Shown: in pieces, positions 7,920 to 16,654 of the stretch
How positions within the stretch are numbered: the first letter of the stretch is position 1
How the letters are laid out: the number at the start of each line of letters is the position of its first letter
From: Rhodoblastus sp963736175
GTDB taxonomy: Bacteria > Pseudomonadota > Alphaproteobacteria > Rhizobiales > Beijerinckiaceae
Direction of reading: 5' to 3'
Assembly (NCBI GenBank): GCA_963736175.1
Contig: CAVTNU010000004.1
Coordinates: 36,927-100,926, forward strand
DNA: 64,000 bases
Notes under the pieces: generated by a model
Seen by the model: the letters and a program-made list of their open reading frames with translations, nothing else
Told to the model about the DNA's origin: nothing
Databases searched by the model: none
Program-made: the position numbers and the translations under genes

Positions 7920-8321
7920 ATGATCGTGTCGAAAGACGTTTCGCAAAATTGTTCGCTTTGCCGATTCTGGGCGCCGTTGCGGCCGAATGAGGGTGTTTGC
8001 CAGCGTTATGCGCCGAGTCCGGACGTGAATAGAGCGATCGCCCATTGGCGCCAGTCGCACGGGACGCAATGGTGCGGACACTTTGACGCCGGAACGCCCG
8101 ACAATGCGCCAACGACCTGCTTCGATTGCCGCTTCTGGCGCGCCCGGGCGGCCGGCGCCATGCCGGTGGACCGCCTCGACAAACCCGCCGCCTGGTGGGA
8201 GAACGCCGGCCATTGCTATCGTCACGCTGGCCAGCCCTCCTCCGAACCTGGCCCACGCGCCTTCTGGCCAGCGACCAATGGCCTGAATTCCTGCGGCGAC
8301 GGCGAAAAACGCGCCGTCTGA
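7920..8321 (+). CDS. Small Cys-rich protein with two tandem CxxC repeats
   Basis: 133-aa protein of unknown function. Two similar halves: residues 11-57 begin CSLCRFWAP and end GTQWCGHFD; residues 68-127 begin CFDCRFWRA and end NGLNSCGDGE. Each half has a CxxCxFW opening, a single C in the middle (VCQRYAP, HCYRHAG) and a closing C, so each can supply four cysteines to one metal. ATG with AAGGA 5 nt upstream. It lies just upstream of mipZ on the same strand (138 nt apart). I recognise the repeat style from uncharacterised alphaproteobacterial proteins but know no function. Confidence 0.7.
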   Translation: MIVSKDVSQNCSLCRFWAPLRPNEGVCQRYAPSPDVNRAIAHWRQSHGTQWCGHFDAGTPDNAPTTCFDCRFWRARAAGAMPVDRLDKPAAWWENAGHCYRHAGQPSSEPGPRAFWPATNGLNSCGDGEKRAV

Positions 8322-8459
8322 CGACGCGCTGTTTTGACTGCCGGCGGGCGACGCGACGGCGCGACGATCGTGACGAGGAATCGCTCTTCGCCTTGTCGCG
8401 CGAGAACAATGCCTTTATCCAAGTGGTTGAAACCGTTTCACGCGAGCCCCCCGACGAGC

Positions 8460-9386
8460 ATGAATCACGACGACGCCCCAGCGCCCGAGCTACGCACAGC
8501 GCATGTGATCGTCGTCGCCAATGAAAAAGGCGGCACCGGCAAGTCGACGCTGTCGATTCACCTGTCGGTAGCGCTGTTGAAAGCCGGCTATCGGGTCGCA
8601 ACCATCGATCTCGATACGCGCCAACGCACCTTGACGCGGTTTTTTGAAAACCGCCAATCGTGGGCGCGCACCGCGCCCTGGAAAGTCAAGTTGCCGCGCC
8701 ATTTCGCGCCAAACCGCGCCGAGACCGCCAATGTCCGCGACAACGAAACGGAAGAATTCACGACCTTCGCGGAGGCGATCGGCGAAGTCGAGCACGCCTA
8801 TGAATTTGTCATCATCGACACGCCAGCCAGCGATTCCTATTTGATGCGTCTGGCCCATTCGCTGGCCGACACGCTGATCTCGCCGATGAATGACAGCTTC
8901 ATCGACATGGATGTGATTTCGCGCGTCCATCACGACCGCGCGCAGCGCGGTTCGGTTTCGCAATACGCCGAAATCGTGCTGGAGGCGCGGAGAAAACGGC
9001 GGCTCGTCGACAATGGCTTGATTGACTGGGTGCTGGTGCGAAACCGCATCGCTTCTTTGCAATCCAACAACGCCCGGCAAGTCGACGTCGCCTTGCGCAA
9101 ACTGGCGGTCGAACTCCAGTTCCGCGTCGCCGAAGGTCTGCACGATCGCGTCATTTTCCGCGAACTTTTTCCCGTAGGCCTTACGGCGCTCGACGCTATC
9201 GAGGAGGCGGCCGGCACGGCGCTGACGCCTTCGCAGTCAGCCGCGCGCGACGAAATCGAGTCGCTGATCGATCACCTGCGTCTGCCTTCGCGCGACCGAG
9301 ACGCGCCCTACCTGCAAGCCCGCCATGTCTGGTTCGAAGCGATTTCTTCCTATTATCGCGACTTGTCCGAACGCGGACGCGAATAA
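8460..9386 (+). CDS. mipZ: Division-plane positioning ATPase MipZ
   Basis: ParA/MinD-superfamily ATPase that forms bipolar gradients with ParB and inhibits FtsZ so that division occurs at midcell. 308 aa. Seen: deviant Walker A NEKGGTGKST (21-30), switch I region TIDLDTRQRTLTRFFENR, and Walker B-like EFVIIDTPASDSYLM, all characteristic of MipZ rather than ParA. Start at ATG 8460, giving the short N-terminal tail normal for the family; an upstream in-frame start (8334) would add an improbable tail. Single-gene unit convergent with the AsmA gene, 5 nt apart. Confidence 0.93.
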   Translation: MNHDDAPAPELRTAHVIVVANEKGGTGKSTLSIHLSVALLKAGYRVATIDLDTRQRTLTRFFENRQSWARTAPWKVKLPRHFAPNRAETANVRDNETEEFTTFAEAIGEVEHAYEFVIIDTPASDSYLMRLAHSLADTLISPMNDSFIDMDVISRVHHDRAQRGSVSQYAEIVLEARRKRRLVDNGLIDWVLVRNRIASLQSNNARQVDVALRKLAVELQFRVAEGLHDRVIFRELFPVGLTALDAIEEAAGTALTPSQSAARDEIESLIDHLRLPSRDRDAPYLQARHVWFEAISSYYRDLSERGRE

Positions 9387-9391
9387 GAAGT

Positions 9392-11236
9392 TCAGTGCGC
9401 CGTCAATTGTTCCGGCGCCATTTTGAGCAGCAACGGAGCCGCCGCGTCGGAATGGCGAATAAGATTGCCGACGTCCGGCGTCAGAACGGGAGCGTCCCAG
9501 GGGCCGCGCAGATCGAACCGGACTTGCGGCGCATCCGCGTTCGCTTTGAGCGAAGCGCTGGAATCGAGCGCGACGACCTGCAAATCGATGGTGCGCTCCG
9601 ACGCCATCGCGTGACCGGAAAAGGACACTTTCAAAGCGCCGCGAACCGCCGCGCCGTTCTCGATTTCGATCGCCCCTTTTTCAATATTGAATTTCGCCGA
9701 CGCCTCGTCGAACGCCGTGCGTCCGGAGTGCAATTGCGCCGACGAACTCAGAGGGCGCCGCTCCAATCGGCGTAAAGCCTGATCGAGGTCGACGCCGTAG
9801 ACTTCACCCTGGACGAGGGTCAGTTGGCCGCGCCCGTCGAGGTTTTTCGCCAGAGCGAAATAGGAATCGCCGGTCGTCTCGAACGTCCCGGACAGGGCGC
9901 CCGAACCGGTCACGGCCTCGCGCCCGAAGGCGTCCCACAGAAAGGCGCCGGCGTCGATGTTTTCGGCGGTGAACGTCCCACGCAGATCGGCCAGCGAGTT
10001 CGTTCCTGTCAACGTGACGCGCCCCTTGACCGCGCCGCGGTAGGCCTTCGCCTCGCCCAGATTAAGCTCCATCCGGCCATTCTTCAGCAGGATGGACAAG
10101 CCGGCGTCGTCAAGCTGCACCTTGCCGATGCGCGCGTGAGCGGCGGAAATACGCAAATCGAGATCGGTCGAGGCGAAATCTTTCAGATTGAACGTTTCGC
10201 GGCTCCACTGGCCGTCGTCGCCCCAAGGCGTCGGCGTCTCCGTCAGAATCGGATTGAATGACAAGGACGCGCCCGCCAATGTCCCCGCGATGTTCGGCCG
10301 GCCGGCCTCGCGCCGCATCAGCACCGCTCCTTCAAGCGTATTGCCGTCAACATCGAGACGCATCGCCGAAAACGCCGCCAAATCGCGTTCGAACATGACA
10401 TCGGACTGCAACGCAGCGTCCTCGAAATTGCCCGGTATTGGCAACGGAAAATCCAGGGCGCGCGCCAACCGGCGCAAGGACGGCGCGGTCGCGTTCAACT
10501 TGCCGGTGAAGTGGTGATTGGGCGAAAGCGTGAAAACCCCGTTGAGACTGAAATGAACGAGCTCGCTGCGCAGGCGCGCGGAGATGTCCGATACGCCGCC
10601 GCGCAACAATTGCGCCGGCTGGGCCAGCCAAAGCGAGAAGTTTGCCGGCGCGCCTTGAATTTCCGCGCGCCCGCTGACGGCGAGCGGCGAGCCGATCTTG
10701 CGCCAGTCGAGCACGATATCAATCGCTTCGGCGATTGCCGGCCGCTCCGCTCCGCCGACTTGCGCCAGCGAAAGCCGGCCGTTGACAATGGACAGAACGC
10801 CAAGACTGGCCCGATCGGCGCGTTCGGCCAGTTCGGTGTTGTCCGGCGCGCGAGCCGCCTGCGCCACCAGCCCGCCGGAAAGAATCTGCGCTTGCGGATC
10901 GATGACGATTTTGGGCGTGTTCAATACGGCCGAGACAATTTCCAGCCGACCGAACAATAGCGGCAGAATACGCAAATTGCCGCGCAACGATTGCGCCTCG
11001 ATGCTCATGGCGCCGGAGGGGTCGTCAATGGCGATGTCGTCGATGCGGATGTGCGGTCGCGGCAACACCGCAAAAATGGAACGCCCGCGCGTCGTCACCT
11101 TGAACCCGGTCGCCGCCTCGACCGCCGCCGCCATGACATGGCGCTGCGCGTTTTGCGAGAACGTCCAGGGCGCCAACGCGGCGCCCACGAGCGCCAGGCA
11201 AAGCAGAGCAAGAAACCATTTCAGCTTTGTTTTCAT
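9392..11236 (-). CDS. AsmA-family protein
   Basis: 614-aa envelope protein. A single N-terminal membrane anchor (KWFLALLCLALVGAALAPWTF) is followed by the N-terminal AsmA chorein-like module (GRSIFAVLPRPHIRIDDIAIDD, LRGNLRILPLLFGRLEI) and a C-terminal AsmA_2 module (about 430-610: GSGALSGTFETTGDSYFALAKNL, LDGRGQLTLVQGEVYGVDLDQALRRLERRPL). Such AsmA/TamB-like proteins are thought to form grooves that carry phospholipid toward the outer membrane. ATG 11236 is used because it starts directly before the anchor; upstream in-frame codons to 11416 look non-coding. Confidence 0.85.
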   Translation of the reverse strand: MKTKLKWFLALLCLALVGAALAPWTFSQNAQRHVMAAAVEAATGFKVTTRGRSIFAVLPRPHIRIDDIAIDDPSGAMSIEAQSLRGNLRILPLLFGRLEIVSAVLNTPKIVIDPQAQILSGGLVAQAARAPDNTELAERADRASLGVLSIVNGRLSLAQVGGAERPAIAEAIDIVLDWRKIGSPLAVSGRAEIQGAPANFSLWLAQPAQLLRGGVSDISARLRSELVHFSLNGVFTLSPNHHFTGKLNATAPSLRRLARALDFPLPIPGNFEDAALQSDVMFERDLAAFSAMRLDVDGNTLEGAVLMRREAGRPNIAGTLAGASLSFNPILTETPTPWGDDGQWSRETFNLKDFASTDLDLRISAAHARIGKVQLDDAGLSILLKNGRMELNLGEAKAYRGAVKGRVTLTGTNSLADLRGTFTAENIDAGAFLWDAFGREAVTGSGALSGTFETTGDSYFALAKNLDGRGQLTLVQGEVYGVDLDQALRRLERRPLSSSAQLHSGRTAFDEASAKFNIEKGAIEIENGAAVRGALKVSFSGHAMASERTIDLQVVALDSSASLKANADAPQVRFDLRGPWDAPVLTPDVGNLIRHSDAAAPLLLKMAPEQLTAH

Positions 11237-11437
11237 CGAAGTGGGGAAATACTCGGGTTTACCACGACGGATCGAACGCCATCGTCGTCCAAAAAGAGCG
11301 TCAAGCCGTTCGATGCGCCGAAGACGGGCGGACCTTAGCGTCCAAACGGCGAAAATCCTAGAACGTTTTACCTCGACCGCGCATCGGCGAGCTGGCGTGG
11401 AGCCTTGATTGAGCATCTGTCCTGCCGCCGACCGCCA

Positions 11438-11468
11438 TAGGACCTGCGGACACTTCCGGCGCGAGCCC
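11438..11468. repeat. Degenerate end of the sodB-type MITE
   Basis: The 30 bases starting at 11438 match the left end of the element at 42837 at 26 of 30 positions, including the leading TA and the block ACACTTCCGGCGCG. No second end is recognisable nearby, so this is a solo or relic end, 16 nt beyond the 3' end of the glycosyltransferase gene. Confidence 0.5.
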
Positions 11469-11483
11469 AGGACGGCGTCTCTT

Positions 11484-12629
11484 CTAATGCGCCTTTACGG
11501 CGAGAAGAGGGTCGAGACGCGCCACTTCCCTGTCGACCAACGCGCCGAACTCCTGGCGAAAACGCTCGCGGCTGAACCGCTCGGCGTTGCGGCGGCAATT
11601 TTGCGGCGTAATGCGCGCGCCGTTCGTCTCGAAATCCTGCACCGCAGCGACGATCGCCGCTTCGTCCTGCCGGGGGAAGAACACCCCGGTCGGCTCTTCG
11701 CCATGCAGGCCGCGCACCGTTTCCAACGCGCCGCCGCGGCCATAAGCGATGATCGGCGCGCCGCACGCCTGCGCCTCCACCGGTATGATGCCGAAATCCT
11801 CTTCAGCCGCGAAAATAAAGGCCTTGGCGCGGCGCATATGGTCGTGCAGCACGGCATTGTCCTGATAGCCGAGAATTTGCGTATTCGGTCCGGCGTTCTT
11901 GCGCACGAGATCCATTTCCGGACCGTCGCCGATCACCACAAGTTTCCTGTGGGGCATGCGCGCGAACGCGGACACGATCAAGGCCATCCGCTTGTACGGC
12001 ACCATGCGCGACGCGGCGAGATAGAAATCTTCGCGGGTTTCGCCAAACGGCAAGTTTTCAATATCGACCGGCGGAAACACCACGTCGGCCTGACGATTGT
12101 AAACCTTGGCGATGCGGCGCGCGATATAGGCGGAATTGGCCACCATCCGGTCGACGCCGTTGGCGGTGCGCGTGTCCCAGATGCGCAAATAATGCAACAA
12201 CAGACGCGCCAGCATCGATTTGAAGCCGCGCGCCAAGCCGGATTCGGCCAGATACATGTGCTGCAAATCCCAAGCGTAGCGCATCGGGCTGTGAATATAG
12301 GAAACATGCGCCTGATTAGGGCCGGTGATGACGCCTTTGGCGACCGCGTGCGACGAGGAAATGACTAGATCGTAAGCCGACAGATCGAATTGCTCGATGG
12401 CGATCGGCATCAGCGGCATGAACAGGCGATGCCGGCTCTTCGCGCCCGGCAGATTCTGGATGAAGGAGGTCGTAAGCTTGCGCCCCTTCAGCATCTGGTC
12501 CTGCCCCGGCGGCAACTGACAGACCAGCGTGAACAGGTCGGCCTGCGGATACATCCCGAGAATTTCCTCGACGACGCGTTCAGAGCCGGCGCGCATCACC
12601 AACCAATCGTGAACCAGTGCGACTTTCAT
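11484..12629 (-). CDS. Glycosyltransferase family 4
   Basis: 381-aa GT-B retaining glycosyltransferase. N-domain opens KVALVHDWLVMRAGSERVVEEI, the hallmark of WbaZ-like mannosyltransferases; donor-site motifs in the C-domain are FYLAASRMVPYKRMAL, VVIGDGPEMDLVRKNAG and AAEEDFGIIPVEAQACGAPIIAYGRGG (EX7E). Likely transfers mannose or a related sugar in surface polysaccharide synthesis, from a GDP-sugar donor (family knowledge). ATG 12629 with GGGA just upstream; an in-frame TTG immediately before it is less likely. No other polysaccharide gene is adjacent. Confidence 0.88.
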   Translation of the reverse strand: MKVALVHDWLVMRAGSERVVEEILGMYPQADLFTLVCQLPPGQDQMLKGRKLTTSFIQNLPGAKSRHRLFMPLMPIAIEQFDLSAYDLVISSSHAVAKGVITGPNQAHVSYIHSPMRYAWDLQHMYLAESGLARGFKSMLARLLLHYLRIWDTRTANGVDRMVANSAYIARRIAKVYNRQADVVFPPVDIENLPFGETREDFYLAASRMVPYKRMALIVSAFARMPHRKLVVIGDGPEMDLVRKNAGPNTQILGYQDNAVLHDHMRRAKAFIFAAEEDFGIIPVEAQACGAPIIAYGRGGALETVRGLHGEEPTGVFFPRQDEAAIVAAVQDFETNGARITPQNCRRNAERFSRERFRQEFGALVDREVARLDPLLAVKAH

Positions 12630-12675
12630 CAATGTCCCGAGCTATTAAACCAAAGGGCAATCTAACGCGCGGACA

Positions 12676-12690
12676 TTAACCAAGCGTTAG
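12676..12690. promoter_or_regulatory. CtrA-like half-site pair upstream of the GT4 gene
   Basis: TTAA-N7-TTAG, one base from the CtrA consensus TTAA-N7-TTAA, lying 47 nt upstream of the glycosyltransferase start. In a cell with MipZ a CtrA regulon is expected, but a single near-match has little statistical weight. Confidence 0.3.
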
Positions 12691-12757
12691 ACCCGCAAGC
12701 GCGGCGTAAAACCAACGCTTTCATTTTTCGCTCATTTTCATATGGCGCGCGGCGGTT

Positions 12758-13618
12758 TCAGCCCCGCCAGAAAAACGTGGCGGCGCAGGCGTCGGACGTG
12801 CCCGGGGCCAATACCCGCATCGACGGCTTGGCGAATAGATCGCCGGCGAAATCCTCGGGATCGCCATGTCCCGTCCAAGCCTCGATGCACAGAAACCCAG
12901 CGCCGGGAACGCTCCATAGCGCAATATGCGGAAAATTCTCGAACTCGGCGCGCAGCCCCCTGCCGTCGCCGGCGCCGAACTCCAGGCCGACGCTGGCGGC
13001 GTTCAGGAAACAAAGCGCTTCGACAAAGAGCTCGGGCGTCAAAGGCAGGATTTTACCGTCGAAATCGAGCCGACGCGTCTTTTGCGAAAACAATCCGCCC
13101 GGCGTTATGACCGGAACGTCGGCGCTTTCCTTATGGTCGAAGCGAACGACATGACGCCCCCGCCCGCCCGGCAAGGGCCATAAAAAGCCAGGATGAACGC
13201 CGAGCGCATAGGGCATCGGCCCCTCGTCCCGGTTGGTCGCCGTGAGGCCGACGCGCAAAGAAGTCTCGCTCAGGACAAATTCGGCTTCAAGTTCGAAAGC
13301 GAAAGGATATTGCGACCGTGTGCGCGCGTTGTCGGACAGGGCGAACAGGACACTGTCCGCCTCCCGGCGGCGCAGGACAAAATCCTGATGGCGGGCGAAA
13401 CCATGCAAGCCAAGCGGATATCGGCGACCGCCGACCCGGGCGCCGTCGCGCGTCCAGCCGACGACGGGGAAAAGTATTGGCGCGGTATCGGCCCAAGTCC
13501 GCGCCTCGCCCGGCCATAGCAGCGGTCGACCGTCGACGCTCCAGCTTTTCAGTTCGGCGCCGAACGGCGAGATTTGCGCGCGCGCCGCGCCGCAGGCGAT
13601 TTCGATGATTGAATTCAT
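12758..13618 (-). CDS. Aldose 1-epimerase family protein
   Basis: 286-aa galactose-mutarotase-fold protein. Seen: AQISPFGAELKSWSVDGRPLLW near the N-terminus, TAPILFPVVGW, the catalytic-His region PLGLHGFARHQDF, and GVHPGFLWPL with the second His. Family members interconvert sugar anomers (or hexose-6-phosphate anomers in the YeaD branch). ATG start. Divergent from the ABC ATPase gene; about 170 nt of AT-richer sequence between them contains no gene. Confidence 0.87.
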   Translation of the reverse strand: MNSIIEIACGAARAQISPFGAELKSWSVDGRPLLWPGEARTWADTAPILFPVVGWTRDGARVGGRRYPLGLHGFARHQDFVLRRREADSVLFALSDNARTRSQYPFAFELEAEFVLSETSLRVGLTATNRDEGPMPYALGVHPGFLWPLPGGRGRHVVRFDHKESADVPVITPGGLFSQKTRRLDFDGKILPLTPELFVEALCFLNAASVGLEFGAGDGRGLRAEFENFPHIALWSVPGAGFLCIEAWTGHGDPEDFAGDLFAKPSMRVLAPGTSDACAATFFWRG

Positions 13619-13786
13619 AGCGAAACCGCCCGTCGGCGATTGTCATCGCCGCTGTTCAACGCGTAAATTGTTACGTGGAAACGCGCCGCAAAGCGCCGAA
13701 AGCTCGATGCGTCGCACATAATAACATTTTGTTTCACAGCATGATTTTTCCCATATGCCTGCGACTCTTTTGCTTTCTGCTCCAGT

Positions 13787-14587
13787 ATGATTGATATTTC
13801 CGCGCCGCCAATCGCGAGTTCGCATGAATCTACCCAACGCCGCCTCACAAAGCTCTCCCCCGCCGTCGAAATGATCGGCGTCAACAAATGGTACGGCGAC
13901 TTTCACGTGCTGCGCGATATCGACCTGCAGGTTTCGCGCGGCGAGAAGATCGTCATCTGCGGTCCCTCGGGGTCCGGCAAATCAACGCTGATCCGCTGCG
14001 TCAATCGGCTCGAGGAGCACCAGAGCGGCAAGCTGATCGTCGACGGCATCGAATTGACGGGCGACCTCAAATCCATCGACGAGGTGCGCCGCGAAGTCGG
14101 CATGGTGTTCCAGCAATTCAACCTTTTTCCGCATCTGACGATTCTGGAAAACTGCACGTTGGCGCCGATTTTCGTCCGCAAGACGCCCAAAGCTGAAGCG
14201 GAAAGGGCCGCGATGGCCTATCTGGAGCGGGTGCGCATCGCCGATCAGGCGCAAAAACACCCCGGCCAATTGTCCGGCGGCCAGCAGCAGCGCGTCGCCA
14301 TCGCCAGGGCGCTGTGCATGAATCCGAAAATCATGCTGTTCGACGAGCCGACTTCGGCGCTCGATCCGGAAATGGTCAAGGAAGTGCTCGACACCATGGC
14401 CCTGCTGGCGAACGAGGGCATGACCATGCTGGTCGTCACCCATGAAATGGGTTTTGCTCGTCAGATCGCGGATCGCGTGATTTTCATGGACGCCGGCCAA
14501 ATCATGGAAATCAACGCGCCCGACGAATTCTTCGACCACCCGCAACATCAGCGGACAAAGCTGTTTCTCAGCCAGATCCTGCGTTGA
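13787..14587 (+). CDS. Amino-acid ABC transporter ATP-binding protein (orphan)
   Basis: 266 aa ATPase of the GlnQ/HisP polar amino-acid family. Walker A GPSGSGKST (about 67-75), Q-loop VFQQFNLFPHLTILENCTLAP, signature LSGGQQQRVAIARAL, Walker B IMLFDEPTSALDPE and H-switch VVTHEMGF are all intact. The N-terminal 25 residues are extra. No permease or binding-protein gene lies on either side, unusual for this family, so the partners must be elsewhere or the ATPase is shared. ATG at 13787. Confidence 0.9.
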   Translation: MIDISAPPIASSHESTQRRLTKLSPAVEMIGVNKWYGDFHVLRDIDLQVSRGEKIVICGPSGSGKSTLIRCVNRLEEHQSGKLIVDGIELTGDLKSIDEVRREVGMVFQQFNLFPHLTILENCTLAPIFVRKTPKAEAERAAMAYLERVRIADQAQKHPGQLSGGQQQRVAIARALCMNPKIMLFDEPTSALDPEMVKEVLDTMALLANEGMTMLVVTHEMGFARQIADRVIFMDAGQIMEINAPDEFFDHPQHQRTKLFLSQILR

Positions 14588-14627
14588 CGCCGGATCTTTG
14601 CGTTGACGTCGGAGGCGGACAGCTCGA

Positions 14628-15395
14628 TCAAGAAGCCCGCGCGAAGGCCTCCAGCATCGCTTCAATTTTCTCGCGCGCCGCGGCCACCAGCGCGGCATCC
14701 TTGCCGCGCACGACAATCTGATTGCGAAATTTTCCATCGATCAGAGAAGGATAGGAGCCGATCGACAGCGTCGGCGACAGCCTCGCAATGGCGCTCAAAT
14801 CGGCGGCGTAGGCGCCTTCGGGAACGCCGGCCGCTTCGATGGTCTCCACCAGCATTTTCGCGCCGGTCTTGAGTTTGGGCGCGGCGGCGTCGAGCATGGA
14901 TTGCATGATCGCCGGCACGCCCGCCATCACAATAACGTTGCCGATCCAAAATCCCGGCGCCACCGATCTCGAATTGGCGACCAGCTCGGCGCCGCGCGGG
15001 ATGCGCGCCATGCGCCGGCGGGCGGCGTTCATATCCTCGGGTTTGATGCGCGTCAGCAACATGTCGATGATGCGCGGGTCTTCGTCGACCTCAACGCCAA
15101 ACGCCTTGGCGATCGCATCGACGGTAATATCGTCGTGCGTTGGGCCGATGCCGCCAGTGGTGAAAAGATAATCATAGCGATGGCGAAGCGCGTTGACGGC
15201 GGCGACGATCTCGTCCTCGACGTCTGGCACGACGCGGACTTCGCGCAGTTCAACGCCGATATTGCTCATATATTCGGCGATATAGCCGATGTTCTTGTCT
15301 TTGGTGCGGCCCGAGAGGATTTCGTCGCCGATCACCAGCAAACTGGCCGTGACGGTCGTCCGCATTGGTTCGTTCGGTTGCGTCTGGCCGCTCAT
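14628..15395 (-). CDS. CinA N-terminal-like (MoaB/competence-damage) protein
   Basis: 255 aa protein of the CinA N-domain/molybdopterin-binding fold. Seen: ASLLVIGDEILSGRTKDKN, REVRVVPDVEDEIVAAV, and LFTTGGIGPTHDDITVDAIAKAFG, all typical. In free-standing alphaproteobacterial members the role is unclear; related enzymes act on NMN or FAD/ADP-ribose pyrophosphate. The ATG at 15395 has GGAG 9 nt upstream and is preferred to the TTG at 15410. Convergent with the ABC ATPase gene (40 nt apart). Confidence 0.82.
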   Translation of the reverse strand: MSGQTQPNEPMRTTVTASLLVIGDEILSGRTKDKNIGYIAEYMSNIGVELREVRVVPDVEDEIVAAVNALRHRYDYLFTTGGIGPTHDDITVDAIAKAFGVEVDEDPRIIDMLLTRIKPEDMNAARRRMARIPRGAELVANSRSVAPGFWIGNVIVMAGVPAIMQSMLDAAAPKLKTGAKMLVETIEAAGVPEGAYAADLSAIARLSPTLSIGSYPSLIDGKFRNQIVVRGKDAALVAAAREKIEAMLEAFARAS

Positions 15396-15562
15396 CCGCC
15401 CCGTCTCCAAGCTTTTCTTGATCGCCTCAGCGGAAGGCGATCACCTTTGCGCTGAATTATTATTTAATAACATCACATATTTACGCCGGACGCCTCAACC
15501 GGACCGGAATGGCGCGTCTCGCGATCCTTCCCGCGAGGTCCCGCCCAGCGGATGGCGTCGCC

Positions 15563-16417
15563 TCATGTCGCTGTGCGTTCGTAAATCACATTGGCTCTGG
15601 TGCGCAAGACGCGGACGTAGCCCGAGTTCTTCAACAAGCCGCAGAGATCGACGTCCCATCGCTCGGGGGTATAGGCCAGGATGATGACGCGCGGCCAATA
15701 TTCTGGCGGTTCGGCGTTGAGATAGGGTTCGAGGACAAGATCCTCCGCGCCCTCGACATCGATCTTGACCGCGTCGATCCGCTCAAACCCCTCTTCGCGA
15801 ACGATAGTGGCCAAGGACTTGGCCGGCGCGCGCAACACTTCGCCGCCGCCCTCGACATTGACGACCCGCATCGAGGTTTCGCTCAGATTAAAGGGATTGA
15901 CGAAGAGATTGACCTCGCCGTCGATGTCGGCGAGGGCGCAATTGAGCGCCTTGACCATAACGGCGGGATTTTGCCGAAGATTATAGACGAGCCGTTCGTA
16001 AACGATGGGCTGCGGCTCGACCGCGAGCACACGAGCGCGTGGCCCAGCCTGCCCGGCGACAAACAAACTCATCGGGCCGACATTGGCGCCCAGATCGAGA
16101 AAGACGAAATCCGACGTGATCCGCGACGTCAGATAATCGCGCTCCTCGCGCTCGAAATATTGCGGCGTGAACAGCAAGCGCTTTTCGATCGCATTGTTGA
16201 ACGGATAGAGCCGCATTTTTGCGCCGAGCGGTTCGACATCGACGTCGAGCGGACGCTGGCGCAGACGGCGGACGCCGAGACCGCGCATGAACAAGGCGTA
16301 GCGCTCGACCAGCCAGCGGCGGCCGGCGTGGCTGGTGGCGCTCAACAGCCGGCGCATCCGCGCGGAGGGCGCGTGCGCGCCGAAGGCCGACAAGTCATTG
16401 ACGGGGCGCGCGCCCAT
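15563..16417 (-). CDS. FkbM-family methyltransferase
   Basis: 284 aa SAM-dependent methyltransferase. SAM site FVFLDLGANVGPMSLF (motif I), RVLAVEPQPIVYERL, the acidic DAVKIDVEGAEDLVLEPYL and C-terminal YVRVLRTRANVIYE define the FkbM fold. Probably O-methylates a surface glycan, lipid or small molecule. ATG 16417 is chosen; an open frame extends to 16567 but the extra 50 residues are Arg-rich and unlike the family. Divergent from map. Confidence 0.82.
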   Translation of the reverse strand: MGARPVNDLSAFGAHAPSARMRRLLSATSHAGRRWLVERYALFMRGLGVRRLRQRPLDVDVEPLGAKMRLYPFNNAIEKRLLFTPQYFEREERDYLTSRITSDFVFLDLGANVGPMSLFVAGQAGPRARVLAVEPQPIVYERLVYNLRQNPAVMVKALNCALADIDGEVNLFVNPFNLSETSMRVVNVEGGGEVLRAPAKSLATIVREEGFERIDAVKIDVEGAEDLVLEPYLNAEPPEYWPRVIILAYTPERWDVDLCGLLKNSGYVRVLRTRANVIYERTAT

Positions 16418-16654
16418 GGCGATCCAATTGCAATATATTGCCGACGTCGATCCGGGGGCCCGATAAGAATCAAAACTCCCAACCAGGGTTTTCCCGCGCC
16501 GTCGCCGCTGGGTTAGCACGCCTGCCCGGCGATTGGCCATAGCGCCGGGCGAAAACGGCCTGCGCAAATCCGCCTTGCGGAACGCTAAGAATGGCTTAAA
16601 TCTGCCTGTATCGCATTTTGCGAAAGCAGCGGGGCGCTCGCCGCTTTAATCCAG

